Assembly (NCBI GenBank): GCA_009668925.1
Contig: SBEK01000004.1
Location: 1-56,233 of the forward strand
Length of the DNA: 56,233 bases
Direction: 5' to 3'
From: Deltaproteobacteria bacterium
GTDB lineage: Bacteria; Desulfobacterota; Syntrophia; Syntrophales; Smithellaceae
Shown: one piece after another, positions 8,071 to 17,543 of the stretch
Layout of the letters: the number at the start of each line of letters is the position of its first letter
Position numbering within the stretch: position 1 is the first letter of the stretch
Made by a program: the position numbers and the translations under genes
The notes under the pieces: generated by a model
What the model was told of the DNA's origin: nothing
What the model saw: only the letters and a program-made list of their open reading frames with translations
The model's database searches: none

Positions 8071-9137
8071 GAATTTTTCGTCCCGTTTTCCATTGCTGCA
8101 GGATATTCCTTTATTTTGTGGACTTTCTTCAGGCATTGATTCAGAAAATGATCGATGCTTTGTTGGGACAAATCGCCCTTCAATTCGGCTTTCAAAACGT
8201 CCAGCGATATCTGAATGCGGGCGGCGCTGCGGTGCCCGCCGCCCTGGCCGATGAGCCCGCAGGCTTTTTGCGCAATGGCGCCGCAGTCCTGGCGGTAGCC
8301 GTCGCCCCGGAAGATGATAATCAGCTGATCGTTGACGATGCCGGCGACGACGACGTAGTACGTGCCGATCAGCCGCAGATAAAAATCCGCCACCTGCACG
8401 CAAACATCCGGGCTTTCCACATGGCCCAGGAATCCCACGCGGCGTCCGCGGTAGTGGGTCATATGATGAAAGGCGTGATCGAAGTATTTCAAATAGCTCC
8501 GGGGCGTTTGATTGAGTTCAATGCGCCGGATGAGCCGCATGTTGGCGCGCCGGGCATGATACAGATAGGCCTGAACATCTTCGCTCAGGGTTTCCCGGTC
8601 GAAATTGTCCGTATCCGTTTTAATGCCGTACAGAAGCGCCGTATGTAAAATTCGGGGAATGCGGATGCGCGCGGCATGAAGGTATTCCGTCAGAATGCTG
8701 GCGAGCGCTCCATACTGCGGACGGATATCCGTAATCTCCGCCGACCATTCGCCCTGGCGGGGATGATGATCGAAAACGATGGTCGGCTTAACCGACTGGA
8801 ACTGATCCCCGAAGAAAGAAGGCTGCGCGTCGACCAGCGCGACCAACTGGAAGGCGCCGAGATCCAGCTGCGAAAGCAACCGGATGCCGATCCGCATCGC
8901 CTGGGCCAGCTCCCTGTTCTGGTGCCTCCGAAAGGGCTCGGTTGCCGCAAAAACAAACTTCGACATTCCTTTTTTCCGCTGAAACAATTCGCGCAGAGCC
9001 ATCGCCGAAGCCATGGCGTCCGGATCCGGGCTGCCATACATGAGCAGGAGCAGCACGTCATCGGGATGGGCCATCTCCAGCATCCTTTTCAAATTCTGCT
9101 GGGTCTCGTTCTTGACGGATATCGATGCCTCTCTCAT
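8067..9137 (-). CDS. DHH/DHHA1-family phosphoesterase (NrnA-like)
   Basis: Predicted cytoplasmic Mn-dependent phosphoesterase, 356 residues. The DHH motifs are visible in order: GSPDPDAMAS (D38, D40), LVDAQPS, FDHHP (123-126), and the DHHA1 substrate-binding signature GQGGGHRSAAR near the C-terminus. Family members include nanoRNases, pAp phosphatases and cyclic-dinucleotide linear-product hydrolases. A c-di-AMP cyclase gene lies elsewhere in the window (48216), so a role in pApA breakdown is possible but not shown. The gene lies 28 bases after selD and overlaps the galT-like gene. Confidence 0.88.
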   Translation of the reverse strand: MREASISVKNETQQNLKRMLEMAHPDDVLLLLMYGSPDPDAMASAMALRELFQRKKGMSKFVFAATEPFRRHQNRELAQAMRIGIRLLSQLDLGAFQLVALVDAQPSFFGDQFQSVKPTIVFDHHPRQGEWSAEITDIRPQYGALASILTEYLHAARIRIPRILHTALLYGIKTDTDNFDRETLSEDVQAYLYHARRANMRLIRRIELNQTPRSYLKYFDHAFHHMTHYRGRRVGFLGHVESPDVCVQVADFYLRLIGTYYVVVAGIVNDQLIIIFRGDGYRQDCGAIAQKACGLIGQGGGHRSAARIQISLDVLKAELKGDLSQQSIDHFLNQCLKKVHKIKEYPAAMENGTKNS

Positions 9138-9165
9138 GATTTCTCCGTTTCCGTTCCGGGCCGGA

Positions 9166-10218
9166 TCAGACCATCAAAATCTTGCCGGGGTGGGCGTCCG
9201 TCACATCGCCGACGATGGCGGCGTCTTTTAGTCCGGCCTCGCGAAGCGCTTCGAGAAGCGTCTGTGCTTTAGCCCCAGGCAGACTGAAGAACAAACCGCC
9301 GGCGGTTTGCGGATCAAAGCAGACGTCGAAAATCCAGTCCGGGCAGGATGCGGCCTTTTCGACCTGGGCCAGGCGGTAGTTCCGGTTGCGCGTGAGACCG
9401 CCCGGCGCATAGCCTTCTTCGAACAGCTCCTTTACGCCTTCGAGGATCGGGATCGACCGCGCATTGATCCGGAGGCCGACATCACTGCCTTCAATGGTCT
9501 CCGCAGCGTGTCCCAGAAAACCGAAGCCGGTGATGTCCGTGCAGGAATGGATATCGCCGGCGGCGATCATCAGCTCCGCGGCTTTCCTGTTGAGCTCCGT
9601 CATGCAGGCGATCGCTTTGGCCAAAACGGCATCACTTACGGCATCGGCCTTGAGCGCCGTGCTGATGATGCCCGTGCCCAGCGGCTTCGTGAGAATGAGT
9701 TGGTCGCCCGGTTTCGCGCCGCGGTTCAGGAGCACGCGCCTCGGATGGATGGTTCCGGTTACGGAGAGGCCGTATTTGATTTCGTTGTCTTCCACGCTGT
9801 GGCCGCCGACCAGGAGAACACCGGCTTCGCGCATCTTATCGAGCCCCCCGCGCAGCACGTCGCGCAGGACGGATTTGTCCATCGTCTTGATCGGGAAACA
9901 GACGATGTTCATGGCCGTCAGGGGTTTTGCGCCCATCGCGTAAATATCATTGATTGCGTTGGTCGCGGCGATCTGCCCGAAGGTATAGGGATCATCGACC
10001 GTCGGCGTAAAAAAATCCACGGTCTGCACCAGGGCGAGGTCGTCGGACAGTTGATACACGCCCGCGTCTTCCGCATGTTCATATCCGGTCAGCAAATGGG
10101 GATCGGAAATGAGCGGCAGCCCGCTGAGAATGTCGGACAGGTCCCCCGGACCGATCTTACAGGCTCAGCCCGCGCTCTGGACTGTTTCCGTCAACCGGAT
10201 CCGTTTTTCTTCCTTCAT
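9166..10218 (-). CDS. selD: Selenide, water dikinase SelD, a selenoprotein (Sec18)
   Basis: Makes selenophosphate from selenide and ATP, the selenium donor for Sec-tRNA. The frame starts at ATG 10218 (AGGAGG five bases upstream) and reads through an in-frame TGA at 10165-10167, giving SAG-U-ACKIGPGDL: selenocysteine at residue 18 exactly where other SelD proteins have the catalytic Cys/Sec, followed by the essential Lys21. Downstream are TVDFFTPTVDDPYTFGQIAA, NDIYAMGAKPL, GGHSVED and DPQTAGGL. The total is about 350 residues, as expected. Annotation without recoding would wrongly start at 10095. A hairpin after the UGA fits a bacterial SECIS. The organism must therefore decode UGA as Sec. Confidence 0.95.
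10136..10156 (-). promoter_or_regulatory. Putative bSECIS hairpin of selD
   Basis: In the mRNA, about nine bases after the UGA, GGUCC and GGACC pair around a GGG loop, extended by GAU/GUC below a single mismatch. Position (loop about 18 bases after UGA) fits bacterial SECIS elements that recruit SelB. The hairpin is inferred by eye. Confidence 0.5.
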
Positions 10219-10410
10219 TTTTCCTCCTGATGATTTAAAGTCAGGCTTCTCGTCGGAAGCGTCCTTACGATTTTTAGCATAGAAGACGGCATTTTCCAAA
10301 TAGTATTCAAGATAGCGGACGACCCCGGTTCGTTTGCGGGCGTCGTTTTTAGTTGATTTATTTTCGTCAATAAGTTTATAGGAGAGCACCTCAAAGAAGG
10401 ATGAGCACCG

Positions 10411-11796
10411 ATGGCCATCAGATATTACAGCACCAACCGTTACGTGAAGCATGTTGCCGGGATCACCCCTTTTACCGGGAGCGTATCCTTCAAGGAAGCG
10501 CTGCTGGCCGGCCAGGCGCCGGACGAAGGTCTGTTTGTCCCCGATGCCGTCCCGCAGCTGGCGATGAGCGACATCCTGTCGCTGCGGGATCAACCTTACT
10601 GGCGGGCGGCGCTTCTTGTCGCCGCGGCGTTTCTGTCCGAAGAATTCCCGGAAGAGGTTCTCGAAGCGATCGTGAAAGACGCTTACAATTATCCCGTACC
10701 GCTGGAAGCGGTTTATCCGCGCGCTTTTATTCTGCGGCTGGATCAGGGTCCTACCGCGTCCTTTAAGGATTTTGCCGCCCGGATGATGGCGCGGCTGATG
10801 AGCCACTGCCGCCCCGAAGGGGAGCGGCTCAATATTCTCGTGGCGACGTCCGGAGACACGGGCAGCGCCGTCGGCGAAGCATACAAAGGCGTGCGCGGAA
10901 TCGATGTGACCATTCTCTATCCCGCCTCCGAGGTGAGCCTGATGCAGAAAAAGCAGCTCGACACCATCGGCGGCAATGTCCGGGCGATTTCGGTCGACGG
11001 GAAATTCGATGATTGCCAGAATCTCGTCAAAGAAGCGTTTGCCGAGCGGGAGTTGGCCCGGTTCAACTTATCATCGGCCAATTCCATTAATTTCGGCCGC
11101 ATCCTGCCACAGATCGTTTATTATATTTACGCCTACGCCCAGCTCGCCGGCCGCGGCGAAGAGGTCGTCTTTTCCGTTCCGTCCGGCAATTTCGGCGATG
11201 CCCTGGGGTGCGAATACGCCCGCCGGATGGGGCTGCCGGTGGCCAGGCTGATCATGCCCACCAACGAAAATAATGAATTTCCAGTTTATCTGGAAACCGG
11301 CCGATACACGAAGGTGTCGCCGTCGCGGGCCTGCATTTCCAACGCCATGAACGTGGGACACCCCAGCAATCTGGCGCGTTTTTTTGAACTCTACGGCGGA
11401 ACCGTAGACCGTGTGGGGACGGTGCACCGCTATCCGGACATCGACGAAATGCGCCGCCGCATTTTCTCCGTCAGCATCTCCGATGAAGAGACCCGGCGGA
11501 CGATTAAAAGCGTTTACGAGCGCTATCGGGTGATTCTGGAGCAGCACGGCGCCGTCGGCTGGGCGGGCCTCGAAGCCTATCAGAAAAAAACCGGCGATGC
11601 GAAGCTGGCCGTGTGTCTGGAAACCGCTCATCCCGCCAAGTTCCCCGAAGAAATCAAAAGCCTCCTGGGCATCGACCCCGAACTTCCCGAAAGCATGAAA
11701 GGCCTGGCCTCCCGGGAAGGGAGCGCGGTCGGCATGTCCAAGGACTTTGCGTCATTCAAGAATTATTTGCAGAAAAACCTGAAGATCAAAGAGTAG
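10411..11796 (+). CDS. thrC: Threonine synthase
   Basis: PLP enzyme converting O-phosphohomoserine to threonine, last step of threonine synthesis, cytoplasmic. At 461 residues it is the longer ThrC type. Visible: the N-terminal domain with PDEGLFVP, the PLP lysine in GPTASFKDFAARM (K119), the phosphate/PLP-binding ATSGDTGSAVGEAYKG, SANSINFGRILPQ and the SGNFGDALG loop. Start ATG 10411 has GAAGGA about ten bases upstream. The gene is divergent from selD; no clear sigma70 promoter was found in the 190-base gap. Confidence 0.96.
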   Translation: MAIRYYSTNRYVKHVAGITPFTGSVSFKEALLAGQAPDEGLFVPDAVPQLAMSDILSLRDQPYWRAALLVAAAFLSEEFPEEVLEAIVKDAYNYPVPLEAVYPRAFILRLDQGPTASFKDFAARMMARLMSHCRPEGERLNILVATSGDTGSAVGEAYKGVRGIDVTILYPASEVSLMQKKQLDTIGGNVRAISVDGKFDDCQNLVKEAFAERELARFNLSSANSINFGRILPQIVYYIYAYAQLAGRGEEVVFSVPSGNFGDALGCEYARRMGLPVARLIMPTNENNEFPVYLETGRYTKVSPSRACISNAMNVGHPSNLARFFELYGGTVDRVGTVHRYPDIDEMRRRIFSVSISDEETRRTIKSVYERYRVILEQHGAVGWAGLEAYQKKTGDAKLAVCLETAHPAKFPEEIKSLLGIDPELPESMKGLASREGSAVGMSKDFASFKNYLQKNLKIKE

Positions 11797-11893
11797 ATTT
11801 ATTTTCGATCCTGCGGGGCCGCGGGCAATACCCCTTCCGCATGATTTTACGATCACGGCCGCAGACGCTGGGGTTTCGGGCAGAGGTCATTTG

Positions 11894-12856
11894 ATGGTTG
11901 CAATATCCGCCGCCTCTGCTTTATTGTTTCCCGGGACGGGAAACGCGGGCGGCGTTCCCGCGCCTTCTCAATCAAACACCTCGCGGCAAGCTCCCGGGGT
12001 ATGGAATGAACGGCGTTGTTGCCAAAGCAAGCTCAAGAAAATTAACGCTCGTCTTGGCAAAGCGAGATTCAAAACGGGCGCAAAGGGGATGAAGGGTATG
12101 GACCGTAATCACGGGCGGAAATCTTGTCGGGCGCCGCTGGGCGGCGTTCCCACGTCCGGGGAGCTGGCCCTCGAGATCGGCCGGCTTTTTCTGGGCGCGC
12201 CCTATCGCGCCGGCACGCTTACGACCGGGGGCCGGGAAAAGCTCCTGGCCATCCTCACCGCGTTCGACTGCACGACGTTTGTGGAAACGATTCTCGCGCT
12301 CACCCGCGCGGCGGCATCCGGGTCCTTAACGCCCGCCCGATTCCGCGGGAATCTGAGGTTCATCCGGTACCGTCAGGGGAGGATGGAAGGCTATGCCTCG
12401 CGCCTGCATTATTTCACCGACTGGCTTCGTGATAATCAAAAGAAGAAAGTATTGAGGGATGTCTCGGGGCTTCTGGGCGGCCGCCCCGTGCGCAAAACGA
12501 TCGATTTCATGACGGCGCATCGCGACCTGTACGCGGGGTTGAAAAGCAAAGACCAATTTTGCAGAATGAGGACCATCGAGAAAAAGCTCTCGCGCCGGAT
12601 TTTCCATATTGTGGATCAGAGAGCGGCGGCGAAGCGGCCGTCCGCCATTCGCGGGGGCGATATTATCGCTTTGGCCACGGACCGGGAAGGATTGGATGTG
12701 GCGCATGTCGGTTTTGCGATCCGCCAAAACGGCCACTGGCACCTGCTTCATGCATCGAGCAAGGAAAACGCCGTCGTGATCTCAAAAGAAACACTCCTGG
12801 GCTACCTGAAAGCGCATCCGGACTTGACCGGCATCCTGATTGCGCGCATCCTGTAA
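11894..12856 (+). CDS. DUF1460 family protein, amidase-like cysteine hydrolase
   Basis: Member of the DUF1460 family (NlpC/P60-like fold). Signature segments are AFDCTTFVETILAL (putative nucleophile Cys) in the first third of the core and LDVAHVGFAIRQNGHWHLLHASS (putative catalytic His) near the C-terminus. Some relatives are N-acetylmuramoyl-L-alanine amidases, so a cell-wall role is likely but not shown. The start at ATG 11894 (TTG 11891 also possible) gives a hydrophobic N-terminus (MVAISAASALLFPG) without positive charge, so export is uncertain. Internal ATGs at 12089 and 12098 would give a shorter cytosolic form. A 97-base gap separates it from thrC. Confidence 0.75.
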   Translation: MVAISAASALLFPGTGNAGGVPAPSQSNTSRQAPGVWNERRCCQSKLKKINARLGKARFKTGAKGMKGMDRNHGRKSCRAPLGGVPTSGELALEIGRLFLGAPYRAGTLTTGGREKLLAILTAFDCTTFVETILALTRAAASGSLTPARFRGNLRFIRYRQGRMEGYASRLHYFTDWLRDNQKKKVLRDVSGLLGGRPVRKTIDFMTAHRDLYAGLKSKDQFCRMRTIEKKLSRRIFHIVDQRAAAKRPSAIRGGDIIALATDREGLDVAHVGFAIRQNGHWHLLHASSKENAVVISKETLLGYLKAHPDLTGILIARIL

Positions 12857-12883
12857 TTCCTTAATCCGGCCTCCCCGCGCCGG

Positions 12884-12905
12884 GGCCGCGGGATCAGCCG
12901 CGGCC
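12884..12905. repeat. GC-rich perfect hairpin after the DUF1460 gene
   Basis: GGCCGCGG (12884-12891) and CCGCGGCC (12898-12905) around a 6-base loop. No T-tract follows, so it is not a standard intrinsic terminator. The remaining 280-base gap to msrAB holds only the promoter below. Confidence 0.45.
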
Positions 12906-13085
12906 GGGCCCGCTTCGCCGTTTGCCCGTCTTCTTCGGTTATTGTTTCAATCTCCGCTGTTTCCATTGATCCCCCCGCCGGATGCGCAAATCAGCCGTCC
13001 CTAAAGCAACCAGCCGGACTGGCAAACCGGCGTTTTGCGGAAGATTGCTTTCGTCTGCCGGGTCAGCCTGTCCGTCGTTGCTGAT

Positions 13086-13114
13086 TTGACAATCACTGAT
13101 GCGATCCTTAAGAT
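13086..13114 (+). promoter_or_regulatory. Predicted sigma70 promoter of msrAB
   Basis: TTGACA (13086-13091), 17-base spacer, TAAGAT (13109-13114), 26 bases before the msrAB ATG. Confidence 0.65.
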
Positions 13115-13140
13115 TTGAGAGGCAGGAGGTATTTATATCC

Positions 13141-14235
13141 ATGAAAAGAGTTATTTTCTTCGTCATTGCGGCGGCCTTGCTGTGGGGCTGCGGCAATGCC
13201 GATACCGGATCAAGGGAGGTGAAAAACAAAATGGCGGACAAGGCAAATGTCGGGAATGCGGCAATCGCAACGCTGGCGGGCGGCTGTTTCTGGTGCGTGG
13301 AGGCGGATCTGGAGAAGATGCCCGGTGTCCTCAAGGTGATCTCGGGATATACCGGGGGCAAGGGAGAAAACCCTACGTATGAAGATTATGCGCGCCTCGG
13401 GCATATTGAAGCTGTTCAAGTCTATTATGATCGGGAGAAAGTAACCTATGAACAGATCCTGGAGAGCTTCTGGCGCCTGATTGATCCGACCGACGCCGGC
13501 GGACAGTTTGTCGACCGGGGGCCGCAGTACGCGAGTGCGATTTTCTATGCCGATGAAGAACAGAAACAAATCGCCGAAAAGTCGAAACAGAAGCTTGCCG
13601 CTTCGGGTAAGTTCGCCAAGCCCATCGCCACTGAAATCCTGAAATTGACGAAATTTTATCCGGCGGAGGACTACCATCAGGATTATTACAAGAAGAATCC
13701 TCTCCGGTATAAGTATTATCGCAGCGGGTCGGGCCGTGACGCCTTCATCAAAAAAACATGGCCGGCCGGCGCCGGGGAGGCGGAAGGAAAGTATATGAAA
13801 CCGGATGATGCGACGCTCAGGAAGAAGCTGACCAAAATGCAGTACGACGTGACGCAGAAAGAAGGCACCGAGCCGCCCTTTCAAAATGAATATGACAAAA
13901 ATAAGGCCGACGGCATTTATGTCGATATTGTTTCCGGGGAGCCGCTCTTCAGTTCAAGAGACAAGTTTGACTCCGGGACCGGGTGGCCCAGTTTCACGCG
14001 GCCGCTGGCTCCGGAAAATATTGTCGAAAGAGAAGACCGCAGCCTCTTTGAGGCACGGATCGAAGTGCGCAGCAAGCATGCGGATTCCCATCTCGGGCAC
14101 GTGTTTCCCGATGGTCCGCCGCCCACCGGACTTCGTTATTGCATGAACTCGGCCGCCCTGCGCTTCATCCCGAAAGAGGATCTGGAAAAGGCGGGCTATG
14201 GCCAGTATGTGAAGCTGTTTACGTCCCCAAAATAG
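13141..14235 (+). CDS. msrAB: Bifunctional methionine sulfoxide reductase MsrA-MsrB lipoprotein
   Basis: Repairs both Met-S- and Met-R-sulfoxide. The 364-residue product starts with a lipoprotein signal (LLWGC, lipid Cys17), so it acts in the envelope. MsrA domain about 41-195 with GGCFWC (C49, C52) and YHQDYY; MsrB domain about 215-355 with SGTGWPSFT and catalytic [11 protein letters not shown] (C334). The MsrB half lacks the two zinc CxxC pairs and has Thr where many MsrBs have Cys in GCGWPSF, so resolution must use another thiol. Start at 13141 is set by AGGAGG upstream; an in-frame ATG at 13099 lies before that site. A membrane protein gene follows after 15 bases. Confidence 0.95.
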   Translation: MKRVIFFVIAAALLWGCGNADTGSREVKNKMADKANVGNAAIATLAGGCFWCVEADLEKMPGVLKVISGYTGGKGENPTYEDYARLGHIEAVQVYYDREKVTYEQILESFWRLIDPTDAGGQFVDRGPQYASAIFYADEEQKQIAEKSKQKLAASGKFAKPIATEILKLTKFYPAEDYHQDYYKKNPLRYKYYRSGSGRDAFIKKTWPAGAGEAEGKYMKPDDATLRKKLTKMQYDVTQKEGTEPPFQNEYDKNKADGIYVDIVSGEPLFSSRDKFDSGTGWPSFTRPLAPENIVEREDRSLFEARIEVRSKHADSHLGHVFPDGPPPTGLRYCMNSAALRFIPKEDLEKAGYGQYVKLFTSPK

Positions 14236-14250
14236 CCGATACAGAGGACA

Positions 14251-15066
14251 ATGGATACAGGGTTCGATTTCATCTCTCAGGAAGGGTTTGTCCGCGCGAT
14301 CTTTTTTGCCGTTATCTTTTCCGGTGTGGCGCTTGCCGAACGCGCCGTCCCCCGCCGTCCGCCCGGGGTTTCCAAAATCAGGAGATGGGCGGCCAATCTT
14401 CTGATGCAGGCAATCGACGTGGTTGCGGCGCGGCTGCTTTTTCCGGTGCTGCCGGTTGGTCTGGCTCTTTTGTGCGCGCAGAAAGGATGGGGCCTTTTTA
14501 ATTATGCCCCGCCGCCTTACCCGGCGGCTGTCATAGCCGGCGTTCTGCTTCTGGATCTGGTGATTTATGTTCAGCACGTCCTGTTTCACCGGACACCGGT
14601 TTTATGGCGTCTGCATATGGTGCATCACACGGACAGAGATATCGACGTGACGACCGGGATCCGTTTTCACCCCCTGGAGATCCTGCTGTCGCTGGTGATC
14701 AAAATGGCCGCCGTGGCTGCCCTGGGCGCGCCGGCCGCGGCGGTCTTGATATTCGAAATTCTGCTCAACGGCGCGACGATGTTCAACCATGGCAATATCG
14801 GGATTCCGCTGGGCCTGGATCGGCTCCTCCGCTTCGGCGTGGTCACGCCGGATATGCACCGCGTGCACCATTCCGTTTTATTCAGGGAAACCAACAGCAA
14901 TTACGGTTTCAGCTTTTCCTGGTGGGACCGGCTTTTCGGCACTTACAAAGCCCAGCCGGAGGCGGGGCATGAAAAAATGGAAATCGGTCTTCACGGCTAT
15001 CAGGATGAAAGGGCGCTCAGATTGTCATCCCTGCTGGTGATGCCTTTTCTTTACGGCCGGAAATGA
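14251..15066 (+). CDS. Fatty acid hydroxylase/sterol desaturase superfamily membrane protein
   Basis: Integral membrane di-iron enzyme of the fatty-acid-hydroxylase superfamily (271 residues, about four to five membrane segments). The histidine boxes are in order: HVLFHR, HMVHH, and MHRVHHS, with another H in NHGNIG; these bind the di-iron centre that hydroxylates or desaturates a lipid using O2. The real substrate is unknown. The gene starts 15 bases after msrAB, so a shared transcript with an oxidative-repair gene is likely. Confidence 0.88.
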   Translation: MDTGFDFISQEGFVRAIFFAVIFSGVALAERAVPRRPPGVSKIRRWAANLLMQAIDVVAARLLFPVLPVGLALLCAQKGWGLFNYAPPPYPAAVIAGVLLLDLVIYVQHVLFHRTPVLWRLHMVHHTDRDIDVTTGIRFHPLEILLSLVIKMAAVAALGAPAAAVLIFEILLNGATMFNHGNIGIPLGLDRLLRFGVVTPDMHRVHHSVLFRETNSNYGFSFSWWDRLFGTYKAQPEAGHEKMEIGLHGYQDERALRLSSLLVMPFLYGRK

Positions 15067-15100
15067 TCCGGCAAATGGTTGCCCAAAAAGGAGCGGGTTC

Positions 15101-15817
15101 ATGCAGTATGACCAATGTCTGATCGTTTTTGCCCAAACGGCTCAGGCCCGGGGCGCAGTGCCGCGGCTGGCGAAGGAGGTGGGGACGAATTTTTGCGCGG
15201 AGCTTTACAAACGCTTTCTCTCGGATACCCTGGCGACGATGCAAGGCGGGCCCTTCGCCGTGGACGTTTTTTATCCTCCGGATATGGGAAAGGAGGCCGG
15301 AACGCTTTCGGCGAACCCATGCCGGTTCTATCCGCAGCGGGGGGACGGCGCCGCAGAAAAAATGACCAACGCCTTTACGGAGTGCTTCGGCCGCGCCTTC
15401 CGGTCCGCCGTCTGGATCGGAGCGGATTGCCCCGATCTGCCGCGGGAGATCGTCGAGACGGCTTTCGGCGTTTTGGCCGACGGCGACGAATACGACGCCG
15501 TGATCGGTCCCACGGCCGGCGGCGGCTACTATCTGATCGGCTTTAACGGCAATGCCTTCGAACCGGACGTTTTTTACGGTCCGTCCCCGACAGACGCTTC
15601 GGTATTGGAGGAAACGCTGGATTTCATGCGCAACCGGGGCGTAAGGCCGAAACTGATCAGCCGGTGGCAGCATGTCACCGACCGCACGGCGCTCGCCAAG
15701 CTGATCGATAGGAATGTGGGAACCGGATTTGACGTATCCCAAACGATGACGTATCTCAAATCGAAGAAGATTTCATCCGGCTGGCAGATTCTCGATCCCC
15801 GCTTTGCCTTGTCCTGA
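15101..15817 (+). CDS. DUF2064/TIGR04282-type nucleotidyl- or glycosyltransferase-like protein
   Basis: GT-A/CofC-like fold protein, 238 residues. Family marks are VWIGADCPDLP (the DxD-like segment), YDAVIGPTAGGGYYLIG and a C-terminal helix region. The family is often called arsenosugar-type glycosyltransferase. The usual N-terminal nucleotide loop (FxRxPxPGxxKTRL) is not intact here: the equivalent reads FAQTAQARGAVPRLAKE, lacking the PG and KTR residues, so activity may be altered. GGAGCGGG lies upstream of ATG 15101. It follows the hydroxylase gene by 34 bases. Confidence 0.82.
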   Translation: MQYDQCLIVFAQTAQARGAVPRLAKEVGTNFCAELYKRFLSDTLATMQGGPFAVDVFYPPDMGKEAGTLSANPCRFYPQRGDGAAEKMTNAFTECFGRAFRSAVWIGADCPDLPREIVETAFGVLADGDEYDAVIGPTAGGGYYLIGFNGNAFEPDVFYGPSPTDASVLEETLDFMRNRGVRPKLISRWQHVTDRTALAKLIDRNVGTGFDVSQTMTYLKSKKISSGWQILDPRFALS

Positions 15818-15839
15818 CGGCGGGCGGTCCGCTGCGCAG

Positions 15840-17297
15840 CTACTCTTCGGAGCAGGCGCGCCCCTTGAGACTGAAGATAAATTTGAGCACGCTCCGCGTG
15901 CGGTCACTGAAGATCTTTTCGGCAAAAGGCTTTCCGGACACCCGTTTGGATATTTCCGCGAGCGTCGGGTAGATATGGACGGCCCCGGCCAGCGTGGAAA
16001 GTTTCACGCCTCCGGACAGCGACAAAACCCATTCGTGAATCAACTCTCCCGCATGGGCGCCAATGATCTGGCAGCCCAGCATTTTACCGGCCGGACTCAC
16101 AAGCAGCTTGATCTTGCCTTCCGTTTCGCCCTCCGCCATCGCCCGGTCGTTGTCCGCGAAAGACTCCTCCCAGACGCGATAAGGAATGCCTTCTTTTTGA
16201 GCCCTCTTTTCATTGAAGCCGATGCTGGCGATTTCGGGATCCGTATACGTGCACCAGCCGATTTTGCCGTAGTCCACCCGCCGCGGCAGATGCAGAACGG
16301 CGTTGGCCAGGGCAACGCCTGCTTCATAGCCGGCGACGTGCGTGAACGGAAATTGCCCGTTCACGTCGCCGCAGGCATAGATGTGGGGGATGTTCGTTCG
16401 CGTGCGGGCGTCGACCGGGATGCCGCGCGCCGTGTGGACGACGCCGGCGTTCGCGAGCCCCAGCCCTTCCGTATTGGGCCTTCGCCCCGCCGCCGCCAAC
16501 AGGGCATCCGCCGTGATGACCCGGATCCCGCCTCCGGCCGCGTCGCCGGTCGTCAAATGGATTTGCCCGCCGTCGGAAGCGGCGCGCACGGCGCGGGTCG
16601 ACGTCAGGATCGTGATTCCCTCCTGTTCCAGACGCCGCCGGATGATGGCGGCCATATCGGCATCTTCCGGTCCCAGAATCTGATCCGCTGCTTCGACGAC
16701 GGTGACGGCGGCGCCGAGCCGGCCCATGGCCTGAGCCAGTTCCAGACCGACCGGCCCTCCGCCCAGCACGATCAGTTTACCGGGGAGCCGGCGTTCGTCA
16801 AAAAGAGTTTCGTTTGTTAAGCAGGGGACCGATCCCAGACCGTCAACGGGAGGGAGAGCGGGAGCGGAGCCGGTGGCAATGATCCAGCGGGCAGCCGAAA
16901 TCCGCCGGCCCTGGAGGTCGACGCTGTGGGCATCCGCAAAAGACGCTTCCCCGAAGGCGATCTCGGCCCCCAGCGTGCAGAACCGCTGGGGCGAATCGTG
17001 TTCCTGAATTTTTCCGATGACCGATTTCACGCGATCCATGACGGCGCCCAGGTCAACGGACCCCAGGCTCGCTTCGGGTAAGCCGAATTCCCGGGACCGG
17101 CGGATAAGCGACGCGACTTTAGCCGTCCGGATTAATGTTTTCGAAGGAATGCAGCCGAAGTGAAGACAATCCCCGCCCAGGCGGGATGACTTTTCAATAA
17201 GGATCGTCCGGGCCCCGAATTGAGCGGCCCCGGCCGCAGCGGTGAGTCCCGCCGCCCCGCCGCCCAATATACCCAGATCATATTCATAGCCCGACAT
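15840..17297 (-). CDS. FAD-dependent NAD(P)-disulfide oxidoreductase, mercuric-reductase/Lpd-like
   Basis: Class I pyridine-nucleotide disulfide oxidoreductase, 485 residues. It has the FAD motif LGILGGGAAGLTAAAGAAQFGA, the redox-active pair in GGDCLHFGCIPSKTL, an NAD-binding GGGPVGLELAQAMGRLG, and the C-terminal dimer motif HIYPTLAEISKR. It lacks MerA's N-terminal metal domain and its C-terminal CC pair, so it is not a standard mercuric reductase; relatives are annotated as mercuric-reductase-like or soluble dehydrogenases. Start ATG 17297 has AAGGAGG five bases upstream; the open frame continues upstream without such a site. Confidence 0.9.
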   Translation of the reverse strand: MSGYEYDLGILGGGAAGLTAAAGAAQFGARTILIEKSSRLGGDCLHFGCIPSKTLIRTAKVASLIRRSREFGLPEASLGSVDLGAVMDRVKSVIGKIQEHDSPQRFCTLGAEIAFGEASFADAHSVDLQGRRISAARWIIATGSAPALPPVDGLGSVPCLTNETLFDERRLPGKLIVLGGGPVGLELAQAMGRLGAAVTVVEAADQILGPEDADMAAIIRRRLEQEGITILTSTRAVRAASDGGQIHLTTGDAAGGGIRVITADALLAAAGRRPNTEGLGLANAGVVHTARGIPVDARTRTNIPHIYACGDVNGQFPFTHVAGYEAGVALANAVLHLPRRVDYGKIGWCTYTDPEIASIGFNEKRAQKEGIPYRVWEESFADNDRAMAEGETEGKIKLLVSPAGKMLGCQIIGAHAGELIHEWVLSLSGGVKLSTLAGAVHIYPTLAEISKRVSGKPFAEKIFSDRTRSVLKFIFSLKGRACSEE

Positions 17298-17424
17298 AAG
17301 CCTCCTTGGAAATCCGCGAAATTGGCGACTCGGAAATATCCTAAGCATTGGCCGGGCCTCTGGCAATACGGCACATTTTTCGTTTGGCTCCACCTTTTCC
17401 GATGGTTTTCAATCCCGATTAGAA

Positions 17425-17469
17425 TGGTAGGTATTCCCTGACAATACGCTATCAATTATTCCATATTGT
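17425..17469 (+). promoter_or_regulatory. Repeated promoter element, copy A (before the 57-residue protein)
   Basis: TGGTAG (17425-17430), 7 bases, CTGACA (17438-17443), 21 bases, ATTGT (17465-17469). Points to the gene at 17544. On the minus strand the same DNA could also influence the flavoprotein gene. Confidence 0.6.
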
Positions 17470-17543
17470 CTTCGGCTTTCCAGTCGAATAGTTTCTTCAC
17501 GAAACGATTCTCAAAAATTATTAGACCAAAAGGAGGGTACACC

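Noticed and set aside
10165..10167. selD as a pseudogene broken by a stop codon
   Set aside because: The TGA sits exactly at the Sec/Cys catalytic position, the frame is otherwise intact, and a SECIS-like hairpin follows.
15840..17297. True mercuric reductase (merA)
   Set aside because: The N-terminal HMA domain and the C-terminal CC pair are missing, and no other mer gene is nearby.
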